A stretch of 64,000 nt of DNA from Tsukamurella tyrosinosolvens (GCF_900104775.1 NZ_FNSA01000003.1:2666001-2730000); one strand, 5' to 3'; shown: positions 15,663 to 24,623, numbered from the stretch's first letter. A program made the numbers and translations. Notes: generated from the letters alone by a model not told the origin.

Positions 15663-16435
15663 CAACGAGGCATGGCTCGATAACCGGGGGTGACCCCGGG
15701 AAAGGTGGGTGTGACATCCCGCCGCCGCGTGAGCGGTACTCCATGCACGGCTCCTGCAAGGGGTACCCGGGTGACCGGGTGCAACAGCGGGCCGAGTTCA
15801 GACGGAGAAGGGGACGGCAAGTGCTCACCCGGACGCGGACGCTACGCAGGCGCTCCGCCCGTCGACGAACGAGGTCCGCCCGCGGGGTGCGAGGGAACTC
15901 AGTCCGAGCTCGCCAGGCGAGGGCGGTTCCCATGCGAACGGAATCCGGTCGGCGGATCGGTGCACGGGCAAGAGCGCAGCGGCTTGGCGGCCAAGCGCGA
16001 GGGTGTGAAGCATTCTGTGTCCCAAAAGGCCACGGAACTTCGCGGGAAAGCACATCCTCAGTCGACCAAACACTAGCTCAATTGGCAGAGCAATCGTCTG
16101 ATAAACGATGGGTCGTCGGTTCAATTCCGGCGTGTTTATCCAAAAGCGAAAGACTTTCCCTGCCACGGCCGAAAGCGCCGTAATCCTCGACTCGTTATGG
16201 GAATCGAGGCACCTGTGAGCTCGCAAGGCGATCGGGTGTCCGTGAGGCGGTAGAGCAGCTCGGAGGTTTAGCGGCCTTCGAACGAAACGAAACCTGCGGA
16301 GTAGGTCGTGGCATTACGAGTGGCTGCCGATAGCAGCCCGGCGTGACGACTACGGTGGGAACATCGTGGACAAGTCGGGAAACAATAATCCGACGAGAGG
16401 TCGTTATTTGCGGGTCTAGTCTCAGCCCCAATCAA
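15663..16435 (+). ncRNA. Candidate large structured RNA surrounding tRNA-Ile
   Basis: No gene fits here, yet many stems do: GGGG-TGA-CCCC, GGTGGG/CCCGCC, an 8-bp GGTACTCC/GGGGTACC with an inner TGCA/TGCA helix near 15748-15782, CTCGCC-AG-GCGAG, GCTTGG-CGG-CCAAGC and GNRA-like GAAA loops right of the tRNA. The tRNA-Ile at 16067 sits inside. Large ornate RNAs next to or containing tRNAs (the GOLLD class) occur in tRNA-rich mobile elements. Similarity to GOLLD is a hypothesis; I cannot align to the covariance model. Confidence 0.4.
16067..16139 (+). tRNA. tRNA-Ile(GAT), first copy
   Basis: 73 nt. Anticodon stem ATCGT/ACGAT with loop CTGATAA; T arm GTCGG-TTCAATT-CCGGC. The acceptor is weak and AT-rich (CAAACAC/GTGTTTA, first pair mismatched). 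A second tRNA-Ile(GAT) lies at 38055. Confidence 0.8.
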
Positions 16436-16508
16436 TCCCCGGTAGCTCAGTCGGCAGAGCTCTCGATTGTTAATCGAGCGGTCATTGGTTCGAATCCATT
16501 TCGGGGAG
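16436..16508 (+). tRNA. tRNA-Asn(GTT)
   Basis: 73 nt. Acceptor TCCCCGG/TCGGGGA; anticodon stem CTCGA/TCGAG with loop TTGTTAA; T arm ATTGG-TTCGAAT-CCATT. Confidence 0.95.
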
Positions 16509-16656
16509 CAGTGTGCGGCGGTGGACCGTACATCTCCACTGGTTGCGCGCCTCGAGGGTGCACTGCACGAGTGGAGCGGTGGTAGGACAAACTCAGGTGC
16601 CAAGCCCTTCGGCCGCGCCGGCCTACCCACATGCGGGTCCGTCAAGCCCGCCCTTC

Positions 16657-16726
16657 GGGGACTTAGCTCAGCTGGTAGAGCGCCGCCCTTGCAAGGCGGA
16701 TGTCAGGGGTTCGAATCTTATCTCCA
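16657..16726 (+). tRNA. tRNA-Ala(TGC), 3' end damaged
   Basis: The 5' two thirds are intact: acceptor strand GGGGACT, D arm GCTC/GAGC, anticodon stem CCGCC/GGCGG with loop CTTGCAA, and TTCGAAT in the T loop. From the 3' side of the T stem the sequence diverges and is about 3 nt short (TTCGAATCTTATCTCCA). The 3' strand that would pair perfectly with GGGGACT, AGTCTCC, is found 18 kb away at 34625-34631. This is best read as a tRNA cut by integration of the element to its right. Confidence 0.75.
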
Positions 16727-16840
16727 GCTGACAGGCTTGGTAAGGGGTTGACCAGCAGGGATGCTGTGGTGGACATGTCCGTCACGAGGTCGTAGTTTGG
16801 CGGTGGGACGGTGCCCAGCAGCGGGTGCACAACCACACAC

Positions 16841-16913
16841 GGGGGCTTAGCTCAGTTGGTAGAGCATCGCCTTTGCAAGGCGAGGGTCAGGGGTTCGAAT
16901 CCCCTAGCCTCCA
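16841..16913 (+). tRNA. tRNA-Ala(TGC), intact
   Basis: 73 nt. Acceptor GGGGGCT/AGCCTCC; anticodon stem TCGCC/GGCGA with loop TTTGCAA; T arm AGGGG-TTCGAAT-CCCCT. It duplicates the damaged Ala copy 180 bases upstream and its 3' end forms the left attachment repeat. Confidence 0.95.
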
Positions 16914-16914
16914 C
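16894..16914 (+). repeat. Left attachment-site candidate (attL), tRNA-Ala 3' end
   Basis: TTCGAATCCCCTAGCCTCCA plus C covers the T loop to discriminator of tRNA-Ala. It matches 34613-34633 at 18 of 21 positions. tRNA 3' ends are classical targets of tyrosine recombinases. Confidence 0.65.
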
Positions 16915-16947
16915 AGATATGATGAGTTTCTGACTGCTGTCAGCTAG

Positions 16948-16981
16948 GAGCCCCCCCCCGGATCGCCGGCCCCGGGGGTTC
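16948..16981. terminator. GC-rich hairpin after the left tRNA block
   Basis: GAGCCCCC pairs with GGGGGTTC around an inner CCGG/CCGG stem, just after the last tRNA of the left block. Likely stops transcription of the array or belongs to the element's left end. Confidence 0.5.
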
Positions 16982-18252
16982 TGAGCGTTGGGAGGTCCAG
17001 CAGATGACGAAATGCTTGACTGGCCATGAGGCTGGTCCGGCGAGTCCGTGATGGTGGCGGGTGCGCGGGGTGACTATTGTGGCGTCATGGCTCCGACGCA
17101 GCGTACGTATCGATGTGTGGAGGCCGACGTTCGCCGACGAAGCCGACGTGAGGCGTTCCTGGACGCCGCGCTCTGTGTCTTCACCGCGTTTTGTCGACGG
17201 TGCTCCGCGAACACCTCCAAGTCCTCCCCGCCGCTTCACAGGCCCTGATCTGCCAGAGCGCATAAAACCTAGTCAGAGCACTCGATATCGCACCGCTACT
17301 CAGTGGAGGAATCAGCCTCAAAACCGATCCTCCCATGCGCGCCATCCACGACGATGCCCGTGATACTCAGACGGCGAACACCGCCTCTACCGATCCCCTC
17401 GCAGCCGACACCACCACAACCAAGTTAGGGCGCCCTCGGGCCTGACTGTGTCGGATCGGTGACAATCGACAACGCCTTGCGGTGCCGGTGAACCACATAC
17501 GACACCGACCACCGCGACGTCAGATCCTCGAGCTGCTGCTCCTCAAGCAACTTCACCCGCACCCACAGATGACTGCTAAGCCCCGGTATCCCGAGCGATC
17601 ACATGCTCGGCATACGCGCACACCGAAGCCCGATCCCACCCTGACGGGACAACGACCGTCCGCCGAGAAGGCATCTGCAGATCATCCTCCCCATCCACAT
17701 CCACGAACCTACGACCAAACGCGGCCACCCGCCTACAGTCGGGGCCAAATCACACCGCCCTGGTTGGAGCCAGACCAACTTGACATAGCCACCCGCTGGC
17801 GGGGTGTACTGCTGCGAGCGAGCAGTGATTCGAGATCTCCCGGTGTCCCGATCCACCCCGGGGACCACAACCGTTGCGCTGACCCGCAACGGTTGCTTGA
17901 TCCAGTCGGGGGGAGCGCTCACCGGGCCGGTAAGAGCGCGAGGACAGGCGCTTGGCAACCACGCCCCTCGAGGCCGTGTTCGAGCATCACCTGGCCATCG
18001 GCCTCGTCGGCCGCGGTCCACGATGGGGGACTTGTACGACCGGATCCGCCAGTCGTCCGTCGCATCGCCCCGACGCACCGTCTATGGCGTCGACGGCGAT
18101 GGCTCGCAGCGTGTCGACAGATCGCCACGACGGATCAGGACCCAGGTGAGCGGGAACCGGCGTCCTGCTCACGGTGGTGCTCCTGCGTGCGTTGTGTGAA
18201 CGCGGCGGCCCTGCTTAGCGCCCTACTCGCGGACTTCCCGCGACTGGCCCGG
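16982..18252. other. Left end of the element: decayed sequence without an intact gene
   Basis: About 1.27 kb. Several frames are open by chance, but none has a ribosome site with coherent coding composition. On the minus strand around 17578-17745 one frame reads like a gene remnant (FGRRFVDVDGEDDLQMPSRR, then WDRASVCAYAEHVIARDTGA, stop), and a second frame upstream looks protein-like too, as if one frameshifted gene. Its family was not recognised. Probably debris of an older mobile gene. Confidence 0.45.
17869..17894. promoter_or_regulatory. Perfect 10-bp inverted repeat
   Basis: AACCGTTGCG, six bases CTGACC, then CGCAACGGTT. In an otherwise decayed region it may be an old operator, recombination site or terminator stem. 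Confidence 0.45.
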
Positions 18253-19305
18253 TTAGCCTGACAAGGATGCTGCGGCCTTTCGCAGTGACGCCTCCAGAGT
18301 CGCTTCCGCCTCGGGTAGAGCTGCCGCGAGGGTTGTGACGGATCGGAGCCGCTCGGATGAGGCGTGATCCTTCTGTACTGCTGCGCGTGCGACTGCAGTC
18401 CAGGATGTCGCCGCATGGTGGGCGTTGGCTGCAAGGATGGCGGTTGCGTGATCGCCGGTGAGGCGTGCGATTTCATCGCAGCCCTGTGCCAGCAGTCGGC
18501 GGAAGAGGCCACCGCCGGTCCCCGCTTTCTCGATGAAGGCGCCGAGGCTGAATAAGTGCATCTCGAGGTCGTCGGTGGACAGGGCTCCCCAGCTGCAGAC
18601 GTCGGATGCGAGAGCGCTGGCCGCGTCGAGGCCGTGTGACCCATGTTCTGCGGGCCCGGCGATCGTCGATGCGCCTGGGGTGCTCAGGCTCGCTGCGGAT
18701 TGCGCGAATGCCTGTGCGGCCACCTCGATAATTGAAGGCGGCGTCTGTGGCCAATTGATACGAAACTGCGTGTGTCGGGTTGGCTCCGGGAAGGAGGTCG
18801 AGCGGCGCGCGCGTGCGAGTGCGTCCAGTGGGACGCGTTGAAGATCTTCGCGATCGTTGTCGGCGATGTACGCGATGCCTTGCGTCTCGTCGTAGCCGAC
18901 TACCACGATGTCGTGGCGGCTCATGCGCAACTGGACCCGCAGATAGGGGAGTTCTGCGATCTCCGCCCAGACCAGTGCAGGGCGGCCCTGATCGATCTCG
19001 CCACGAAGGTTCTCCCAACCCTCGGCCGGGTCGTCGGTGGCAAGCACCTCGACGGTGCCGCCCAGACGGCGGGGGAGGTCCACCTCAAAATCAGGTCCTC
19101 GTCCGACCAAGTACACGGGTGGCATCAGCGCGCTTGATCGAATGTAGGTGAGGGAGAGGGCTCCGCCGAGGGCAAAGACGAGGCCCTCATCGGGTGGGCC
19201 GTCGAAACCGAGCCCGGTCCACTCCATGAGGTCTCGCATCGCACCGGACCCACAGTGGCCGCCCATTCGGTGCGGGTAGGGGTCGATCATCGAGGGGCCG
19301 GACAC
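18253..19305 (-). CDS. BtrH N-terminal domain (BtrH_N/DUF4872-like) protein
   Basis: 350 aa. The first 170 residues (PHRMGGHCGSGAMRDLMEW, then GLVFALGGALSLTYIRSS, then VYLVGRGPDFEVDLPRRLGG, then YDETQGIAYIADNDREDLQR) follow the BtrH_N papain-like fold, with Cys and His candidates in HCGSGAMRD. BtrH itself is an acyl transferase in butirosin synthesis. The C-terminal half is alpha-helical, as in DUF4872. An AGGAG lies 10 bases upstream of GTG 19305; GTG 19311 is possible. It is the last gene of the P450 operon, about 80 bases after the transglutaminase-like gene. It may transfer or hydrolyse an acyl group made by the pathway. Confidence 0.7.
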   Translation of the reverse strand: MSGPSMIDPYPHRMGGHCGSGAMRDLMEWTGLGFDGPPDEGLVFALGGALSLTYIRSSALMPPVYLVGRGPDFEVDLPRRLGGTVEVLATDDPAEGWENLRGEIDQGRPALVWAEIAELPYLRVQLRMSRHDIVVVGYDETQGIAYIADNDREDLQRVPLDALARARRSTSFPEPTRHTQFRINWPQTPPSIIEVAAQAFAQSAASLSTPGASTIAGPAEHGSHGLDAASALASDVCSWGALSTDDLEMHLFSLGAFIEKAGTGGGLFRRLLAQGCDEIARLTGDHATAILAANAHHAATSWTAVARAAVQKDHASSERLRSVTTLAAALPEAEATLEASLRKAAASLSG

Positions 19306-19385
19306 TGACACGAGTCTCCTGTGTTGAGGCGGTGCGGATCTTGTTCGTAGAGTCGATTGCCGGCCGACGACTGAGGCAGGTCGGG

Positions 19386-20057
19386 TTAGGCGTGGAATGC
19401 ATCTAGTGGCGTCGCACGCTGCGTGAATATCAGAGGGCCATAGGCCTGTTTGAGAGCCGCCAGGATGTTGTCGAGAGGCAGGTCGTTGTACGTACCTCTT
19501 TCGCGGACGTACTCCATGTGTGTTGAGCCGTCCGCGGAGTGAGCGTGGAGCAACGCGTCGCTGTCGCCGGTGAAGTCGATCGGGGCAACTCCGAACCGTG
19601 CGCACAGTTCCGAGTTGAACGCGGGTGTTGCCTTGAGCCACCGTCCGTCGATGTAGACGTGGCTGTACCCGTGATAGACGAAGACGTCGGTTCCCATCAG
19701 CTCACGTAGGGTGCCCGTTTGGAGGTGGTTACGGACGTCGGCGAAGCCGAACCGCGCTGGGATCCCGGCGGCGCGAAATGCGGCGGTGAGCACGACGGCC
19801 TTGGGGACGCAGTATCCACGTCCGGATTCGATTACGTGGCTGGCCCGGTAATGCTCTGGGTCGTTGGAGACGGTGTACGGGTCGTAGCGGATGGCGTCGC
19901 GTACCGCGGTGAACAGGCGGCGAGCTTTGTCTTTGTCGGTGGTCGCGTTGCCGACGGCTTCGCGTGTGAAGGTCGCGACGGTGGCGTGCTCGATGTCGAG
20001 GAAGCGTGAACCCGTCAGCGCCGCCGGGCTGACCGCGTTTGTCGGTGATGTGGTCAT
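19386..20057 (-). CDS. Transglutaminase-like cysteine protease superfamily protein
   Basis: 223 aa. The core has the nucleophile in GRGYCVPKAVVLTAAFRAAG, followed by the His in HGYSHVYIDGRW and an acidic/polar partner in LKATPAFN, the Cys-His-Asp(Asn) arrangement of the family. No signal peptide, so it is cytoplasmic. ATG 20057 overlaps the ferredoxin reductase stop (ATGA). Bacterial members of this type can act as amidases, peptidases or acyl transferases; the P450 operon context suggests modification of an acyl or amide product. Confidence 0.8.
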   Translation of the reverse strand: MTTSPTNAVSPAALTGSRFLDIEHATVATFTREAVGNATTDKDKARRLFTAVRDAIRYDPYTVSNDPEHYRASHVIESGRGYCVPKAVVLTAAFRAAGIPARFGFADVRNHLQTGTLRELMGTDVFVYHGYSHVYIDGRWLKATPAFNSELCARFGVAPIDFTGDSDALLHAHSADGSTHMEYVRERGTYNDLPLDNILAALKQAYGPLIFTQRATPLDAFHA

Positions 20058-21253
20058 GGGGTCGCTCCGATCAATGCGGACCTGACGATCGGCGCTCGTT
20101 GTGCAATGGCGCGCTTGGCGTTCACGAAGTCAGCGGGTCTGTTGACGCAGTCAGCTGCAATCAGTTCTCCGGCGGAGAAATAGTAGCAGGTGAAGTCGCG
20201 GCCATGGGCGGGGTCGCCGCTGACCAGCACCTCGTCGTATCCGGTGTTGAGCCCGGCGATCTGGAGTTTGAGGTCGTATTGGTCGGACCAGAACCACGGC
20301 AGTGCGGCACGACCGGTTGTGTTGTCGCAGATTGTGGCCGCCGCGATTTTGGCGTGCTCGGTTGTTGCGGACACGCACTCGAGACGAACACGTCTCCCGT
20401 ACCGCTCGATTCGGTGGTTGGCGCAGTCGCCGGCTGCGACGATGTCAGGATCGCTGCTACGAGCGCGGTCGTCGACGAGGATGCCGTTTTCGACGTCGAT
20501 GCCCGCAGCTGCTGCGAGCTCCGTGTTCGGAATGACGCCGACGCCGACGATGACCAGGTCAGCGGCCAGCGTTTCTCCACCGGCGAGGACAACGCTGGCG
20601 ACTCGTTTGTCGCCGCGGAACCCCTCGACGATTGCGTCGATCCGTACGTCGACACCCTTCTCGCGGTGAATTCGATCGAAGAATTCCGACACGACGGGCG
20701 CCGTGACACGTTCGAGTACGCGTCCTGCCGCCTCCAGGACGGTCACTTCGACACCCAGGGTTCGAAGCGAGGCCGCTGTCTCCAGGCCGATGTACCCGCC
20801 GCCGACAATGACGACCCGCGAACCCGGGACCGCGGCGGCGCGGATGGCCTCGACGTCGGTGGCGGTGCGCAGATAGTGCACGCCCGGCAGATCGGCCCCA
20901 GGGACGGGCAGTGCGCGAGCTCGAGCGCCGGTGCACAGGGCCAACTTCGAGTAGGACACCGCGTCGTTGTTGCCGAGAGTGACGGTTCGTTCGGCACGGT
21001 CGATCGAGGTTACGGTTCCGTCGACGAGCTGGATCCGTTGCTTGTCGTAGAACTGGTGGCTTCGGATCGCGACATCGTCGAGATGGCAATCGCCGGCCAG
21101 GTATGCCTTGGACAGCGGCGGCCGCTGATACGGCAGGCGGCCCTCGTCGCCGATCAGCAGGATGTCTCCAGCCCACTTCTCCTTGCGCAAATTGGCCGCC
21201 AGCTGTGCGCCGGCGTGGCTTGCGCCGACGATCACGACCCGATCAGTGCTCAC
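20054..21253 (-). CDS. NAD(P)H:ferredoxin reductase (FAD), P450 electron transfer
   Basis: 399 aa. The FAD site is RVVIVGASHAGAQLAANLRK at the start, the NAD(P)H site RVVIVGGGYIGLETAASL near residue 150, and the second FAD motif is IVAAGDCANH. Length and layout match rhodocoxin/putidaredoxin reductase. It passes electrons from NAD(P)H to the [2Fe-2S] ferredoxin encoded upstream. GTG 21253 shares GTGA with the P450 stop. Confidence 0.9.
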   Translation of the reverse strand: MSTDRVVIVGASHAGAQLAANLRKEKWAGDILLIGDEGRLPYQRPPLSKAYLAGDCHLDDVAIRSHQFYDKQRIQLVDGTVTSIDRAERTVTLGNNDAVSYSKLALCTGARARALPVPGADLPGVHYLRTATDVEAIRAAAVPGSRVVIVGGGYIGLETAASLRTLGVEVTVLEAAGRVLERVTAPVVSEFFDRIHREKGVDVRIDAIVEGFRGDKRVASVVLAGGETLAADLVIVGVGVIPNTELAAAAGIDVENGILVDDRARSSDPDIVAAGDCANHRIERYGRRVRLECVSATTEHAKIAAATICDNTTGRAALPWFWSDQYDLKLQIAGLNTGYDEVLVSGDPAHGRDFTCYYFSAGELIAADCVNRPADFVNAKRAIAQRAPIVRSALIGATP

Positions 21254-22641
21254 GTCTCCTGCTTGGGAGTCAGACGGACCATCATCTTGCTGATCCCACG
21301 AACGAAGTTGGACTGCACGTACTCCGGATCACCGACCACCGCGATGTCGTCGAAGCGCTCGAGGAGTTCTTCCCAGAGAATGCGCAACTGCAATTCGGCC
21401 AGGCGGTTTCCCATGCAACGGTGCACGCCGAAACCGAACGCGATGTGGTTGCGAGCGTTGGACCGATCGATGATGAGCTCGTCCGGGCGGTCGAACACTC
21501 GCTCGTCGCGGTTGCCGGAGGCGTACCACATGACGACTTTGTCGCCTTTGCGGATGAACTGACCGTTGAGCATCACGTCCTTCTTGGCGACCCGGCGCAT
21601 GTACGCCAGGGGGGTTTGCCACCGGATGATCTCCGACACCGCGTTGGGGATCAGGTCCGGATTGGCTTTGAGTTTCTCGAACTGGTCGGGATACTCGTTG
21701 AGAGCCAGCACTCCGCCGCTCATCGAGTTGCGGGTGGTGTCGTTGCCGCCGACGATCAGCAGCACGAGGTTCCCGAGGAACTCCATGGGGCTGTCGTCGA
21801 GAAGGTCTTTGGTGTCCTCGTTGCTCTGCAGCATGGTGATGAGGTCGAAACCAGGCTCCTCGCCTGCCGCGGTCCGCGCGGCCTTGTCTCGCCATAGCGC
21901 ACTCAAGCCCTGTGCCATCGCGACCATCTCGCGGAAAACTTTGTCGTTGTCTGATGGTCCGCCGTTGGCCTGCTCCATCGACGTGGCCAGATCCGACCAC
22001 TGGACGAGTTTGTGGCGCTGCTCGTAGGGGTAGTCGAGCAATGTCGCGAGCATCCGCGCGGTCAGTTCGACCGACACGGTCTGGACCCAGTCGAACGGTT
22101 CGTCGAGCGGTAGCTCGTCGAGGACTTCCCGGACGCGCGACCGGATGAGGCCCTCCATCTCGCGCAGGTTCTTCGGTGCGACGACTCCCTGGACGGCGGC
22201 GCGCTGCTTGTCGTGCCGCGGCGGGTCCATGGCGATGAACATCGCGATGTCCATGAAGCGGGGCGGCCGACCGATGATGATGAACGGTTCGGCGGAGAAC
22301 GCGTCGTGGTTCTTGTCGACAGCGATGATGTCGGCATGTCGAGTGACCGACCAGAACGGCCCGAAGGGACTGCGGGGCTGGAAGTGAACGGGCGCCTCAT
22401 TGCGCACACGCTCGAAGTAGGACCGCCACCTGCCCTGTCGGTAGAGGAATGGGTTGCTCAGATCGATGTCGGTGAGTTCGACTTCCTCGACAGGCGGGAT
22501 GGGGGTCTCGGTGAAGATCTTTTTGCCGTCGGTTCGGGTGACGATCCGGCGGGCCTTGTCATAGACGTGGGCGCCACGGATTTGTAGATCGATCGGGATC
22601 ATGGACTGCGCTTTGTCGGCGAGGGCAGTTGAGATGCTCAT
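21250..22641 (-). CDS. Cytochrome P450, CYP153-like alkane/fatty acid terminal hydroxylase
   Basis: 463 aa. Visible motifs: MDPPRHDKQRAAVQ, I-helix LLIVGGNDTTRNSMSGGVLA, K-helix EIIR, FKGDKVVMWY-type region (IRKGDKVVMWYASGNRDE) and the heme loop FGFGVHRCMGNR with the ligand Cys. The combination GGNDTTRNSMSGG and GNRDE...RPDELIIDR is characteristic of CYP153. These enzymes oxidise the terminal carbon of medium-chain alkanes and fatty acids. Ferredoxin (22668-22988) and its reductase flank it in one operon. Confidence 0.85.
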   Translation of the reverse strand: MSISTALADKAQSMIPIDLQIRGAHVYDKARRIVTRTDGKKIFTETPIPPVEEVELTDIDLSNPFLYRQGRWRSYFERVRNEAPVHFQPRSPFGPFWSVTRHADIIAVDKNHDAFSAEPFIIIGRPPRFMDIAMFIAMDPPRHDKQRAAVQGVVAPKNLREMEGLIRSRVREVLDELPLDEPFDWVQTVSVELTARMLATLLDYPYEQRHKLVQWSDLATSMEQANGGPSDNDKVFREMVAMAQGLSALWRDKAARTAAGEEPGFDLITMLQSNEDTKDLLDDSPMEFLGNLVLLIVGGNDTTRNSMSGGVLALNEYPDQFEKLKANPDLIPNAVSEIIRWQTPLAYMRRVAKKDVMLNGQFIRKGDKVVMWYASGNRDERVFDRPDELIIDRSNARNHIAFGFGVHRCMGNRLAELQLRILWEELLERFDDIAVVGDPEYVQSNFVRGISKMMVRLTPKQET

Positions 22642-22667
22642 AGATGTTGCTCTTTCGCTTTAGACGT

Positions 22668-22988
22668 TCACAACTGGAACTCGGGAAGGCGAACGGTCAG
22701 ACCGTCCCACTCGTTGTTGGCGGTCATCTGGCAGGCCAGTCGCGAGTTGGCCTCACGTTCGGGGTGCATACTCAACATGCCTTCTTCGACGTCTGTGCTG
22801 TGTCCGACGGTGTCGATCCACGCGCTGTCGACGACGACGTGGCACGTTCCGCATGCCGCCTCACCGCCACAGTCGCCATCGATCCCCGGTATCGCCTCGT
22901 CGACTGCAATCTGCATCAGTGACCTGCCGGGCGTCACCGGCGCGGGGTAGTCCTCGCCGTCGTGGGTCACGTAAGTGATCGTGGCCAT
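22668..22988 (-). CDS. [2Fe-2S] ferredoxin (adrenodoxin/putidaredoxin type)
   Basis: 106 aa from ATG 22988 with AAGGAGG six bases upstream. Cluster cysteines are in CGGEAACGTCHVVV and SRLACQM, giving C-x5-C-x2-C-xn-C. It shuttles electrons from the reductase to the P450. First gene of the minus operon of five, divergent from the AraC regulator. Confidence 0.92.
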   Translation of the reverse strand: MATITYVTHDGEDYPAPVTPGRSLMQIAVDEAIPGIDGDCGGEAACGTCHVVVDSAWIDTVGHSTDVEEGMLSMHPEREANSRLACQMTANNEWDGLTVRLPEFQL

Positions 22989-23087
22989 GGCCACCTCCTT
23001 GTTCGTGGGTCGTAGAGGTGAGTGTGCACGCGGCAGATGTGCTTGATCCAGGCTCGGACGTCGCGATGTCTTGTTAAATTGGCTCAT

Positions 23088-24113
23088 GTGAGCCTTGTCG
23101 AGTTGGGGATACCGCCGCTAGCGTTCGCGCAGCTCCTCGACAGCGGTGCCCTGGGCGCGGCGGAGACGCGAGCGTTCGGACGCATCATGGCCCGCGAGGG
23201 CGTCGATCTCGCGGTCGTCATTGCGCGACAGGGCCAAGTGCCTGTCCGGTGGTTTCACGAGGTGTATCCGGCGATGGACGCCCAGCAGGGATTCCGGTTG
23301 GGCGTGGCGTTCGCCGAGCACGCCCAGCTGACCTCTTTCGGCCCCCTCAGTTTGCCGCTGGTCAGTGCGGGTTCCGTCCTCGAAGTTGTTCAACTGCTTC
23401 GGTTCTTGCCCCTGATATCGACCGCGCTGAGCACCGAGTTCCAGCACGGAGACTCTGGACTGACGATCGCTCTGGCCGGGCGCACAGATAGCCCCGGCAC
23501 CGATTGTCTCGCCGTCACCTACGGTGGTCTGGCTGTCCTGCGGTTGGTGGACATGCTCGCCGGTGCCGTCCCCTCCGTGGAGCTTCATCTGACATGCCAG
23601 GCGCCGGCAGACCTGATCGTCGTGGGTGAGATCGGCCATCGGATCCTTTTCGACGCGCGCGCGGCGTTCGTGCATATACCGGCTGCCGTGCTCTACGACG
23701 TGTGCCGCTTCTCCGACCCCGTGGCCTACCGGATCGGTATCGCCGAGCTTCGACGCGTCTACGAACAGCGCAGGCCCAATTCCTACACGCAGCTGGTCCG
23801 CGCACAGTTCGATGCTGACCCTGCGCGCGCTGACGGCGCTCGTATCGCGGCGGAGCTGGCGACATCGGTGAGCACACTCAAGCGACGCCTGCACGCCGAG
23901 GGCACCACCCTGCGTCGCCTGCGGCAGCAGTTCGCCCAAGAACGAGCCACCGCGCGACTGCTGGATCCCGGCATCAGTGTCGGCGAGATAGCCGCAGAAC
24001 TGGGGTACTCCGAGGTCGCCAGTTTCTCCCATGCATTTACACGGTGGGTCGGGTGCTCCCCGACTCAGTTCCGCCGCGCACCGTCGAATCAGCGGGCAGC
24101 GCCGGGCATCTGA
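23088..24113 (+). CDS. AraC-family regulator of the P450 operon
   Basis: 341 aa from GTG 23088 (no good ribosome site; in-frame starts lie upstream). The N-terminal 200 residues form the Arabinose-binding-like ligand domain (GPLSLPLVSAGSVLEVVQLL). The C-terminal HTH reads TSVSTLKRRLHAEGTTLRRL and SVGEIAAELGYSEVASFSHA, then WVGCSPTQFRR. AraC genes of this kind sit beside CYP153 and alkane hydroxylase genes; divergence from the ferredoxin gene suggests it controls the operon in response to an alkane or fatty acid. Confidence 0.85.
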   Translation: MSLVELGIPPLAFAQLLDSGALGAAETRAFGRIMAREGVDLAVVIARQGQVPVRWFHEVYPAMDAQQGFRLGVAFAEHAQLTSFGPLSLPLVSAGSVLEVVQLLRFLPLISTALSTEFQHGDSGLTIALAGRTDSPGTDCLAVTYGGLAVLRLVDMLAGAVPSVELHLTCQAPADLIVVGEIGHRILFDARAAFVHIPAAVLYDVCRFSDPVAYRIGIAELRRVYEQRRPNSYTQLVRAQFDADPARADGARIAAELATSVSTLKRRLHAEGTTLRRLRQQFAQERATARLLDPGISVGEIAAELGYSEVASFSHAFTRWVGCSPTQFRRAPSNQRAAPGI

Positions 24114-24118
24114 GCAGG

Positions 24119-24595
24119 TCAGTCCGCGCGGAGGAAATTGACGAAAAAGCTGTCTACCGTGGAGGTGTCGGCGTAGCGCGCGAAGTGCGTGAGATCGACT
24201 TTCACGAACTCGCTAGTGGCGGAAAAGTAGGTCTCGCCCTCCACGGTCCCGCTCGCCCCGATGTGCAGGGTGTGATCGGCGTCCTCGTCGATCCACGCCG
24301 TGAGGCGTACTGGTACGTGGAGGGGTACCGGTCGGCGGTACTTGACCGTCAACGTGCGCGTGACGGCCGGGGTGCCGGCGATCCACAGCGTAAATCCCAT
24401 GATGTCGTCGCACGCGGCCGAGATGGCCCCTCCATGCGCCAGACCTGGTCCACCGGAATGCTTTTCGGTGAAGGAGTGATCTGCAAAGACTCGGTCCTCG
24501 TCGCGGTAGACCTCGAGCTGCAGGCCGCTGGCATTTTCCGGCCCGCAGCCCATGCACGATGGGGAGTGCGCGGGCAGTCTGCTGGGTGCTGACAT
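24119..24595 (-). CDS. Hotdog-fold thioesterase (PaaI/THEM4 type)
   Basis: 158 aa from ATG 24595 (GAGG six bases before). The active-site helix is in GLAHGGAISAACDDIMGF, and an N-terminal CMGCGPENASGLQL matches PaaI-like acyl-CoA thioesterases. It would hydrolyse acyl-CoA produced by chain oxidation. It is convergent with araC (5 bases between stops) and divergent from the TetR gene; the palindrome at 24624 lies in the shared promoter region. Confidence 0.85.
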   Translation of the reverse strand: MSAPSRLPAHSPSCMGCGPENASGLQLEVYRDEDRVFADHSFTEKHSGGPGLAHGGAISAACDDIMGFTLWIAGTPAVTRTLTVKYRRPVPLHVPVRLTAWIDEDADHTLHIGASGTVEGETYFSATSEFVKVDLTHFARYADTSTVDSFFVNFLRAD

Positions 24596-24623
24596 CACAG
24601 TCCTCGAATCGATGCTCGTGCCG

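Noticed and set aside
17482-18261. Plus-strand 259-codon frame in the left end of the element
   Set aside because: Pro/His/Arg-rich with no domain and no ribosome site; also conflicts with the minus-strand remnant.
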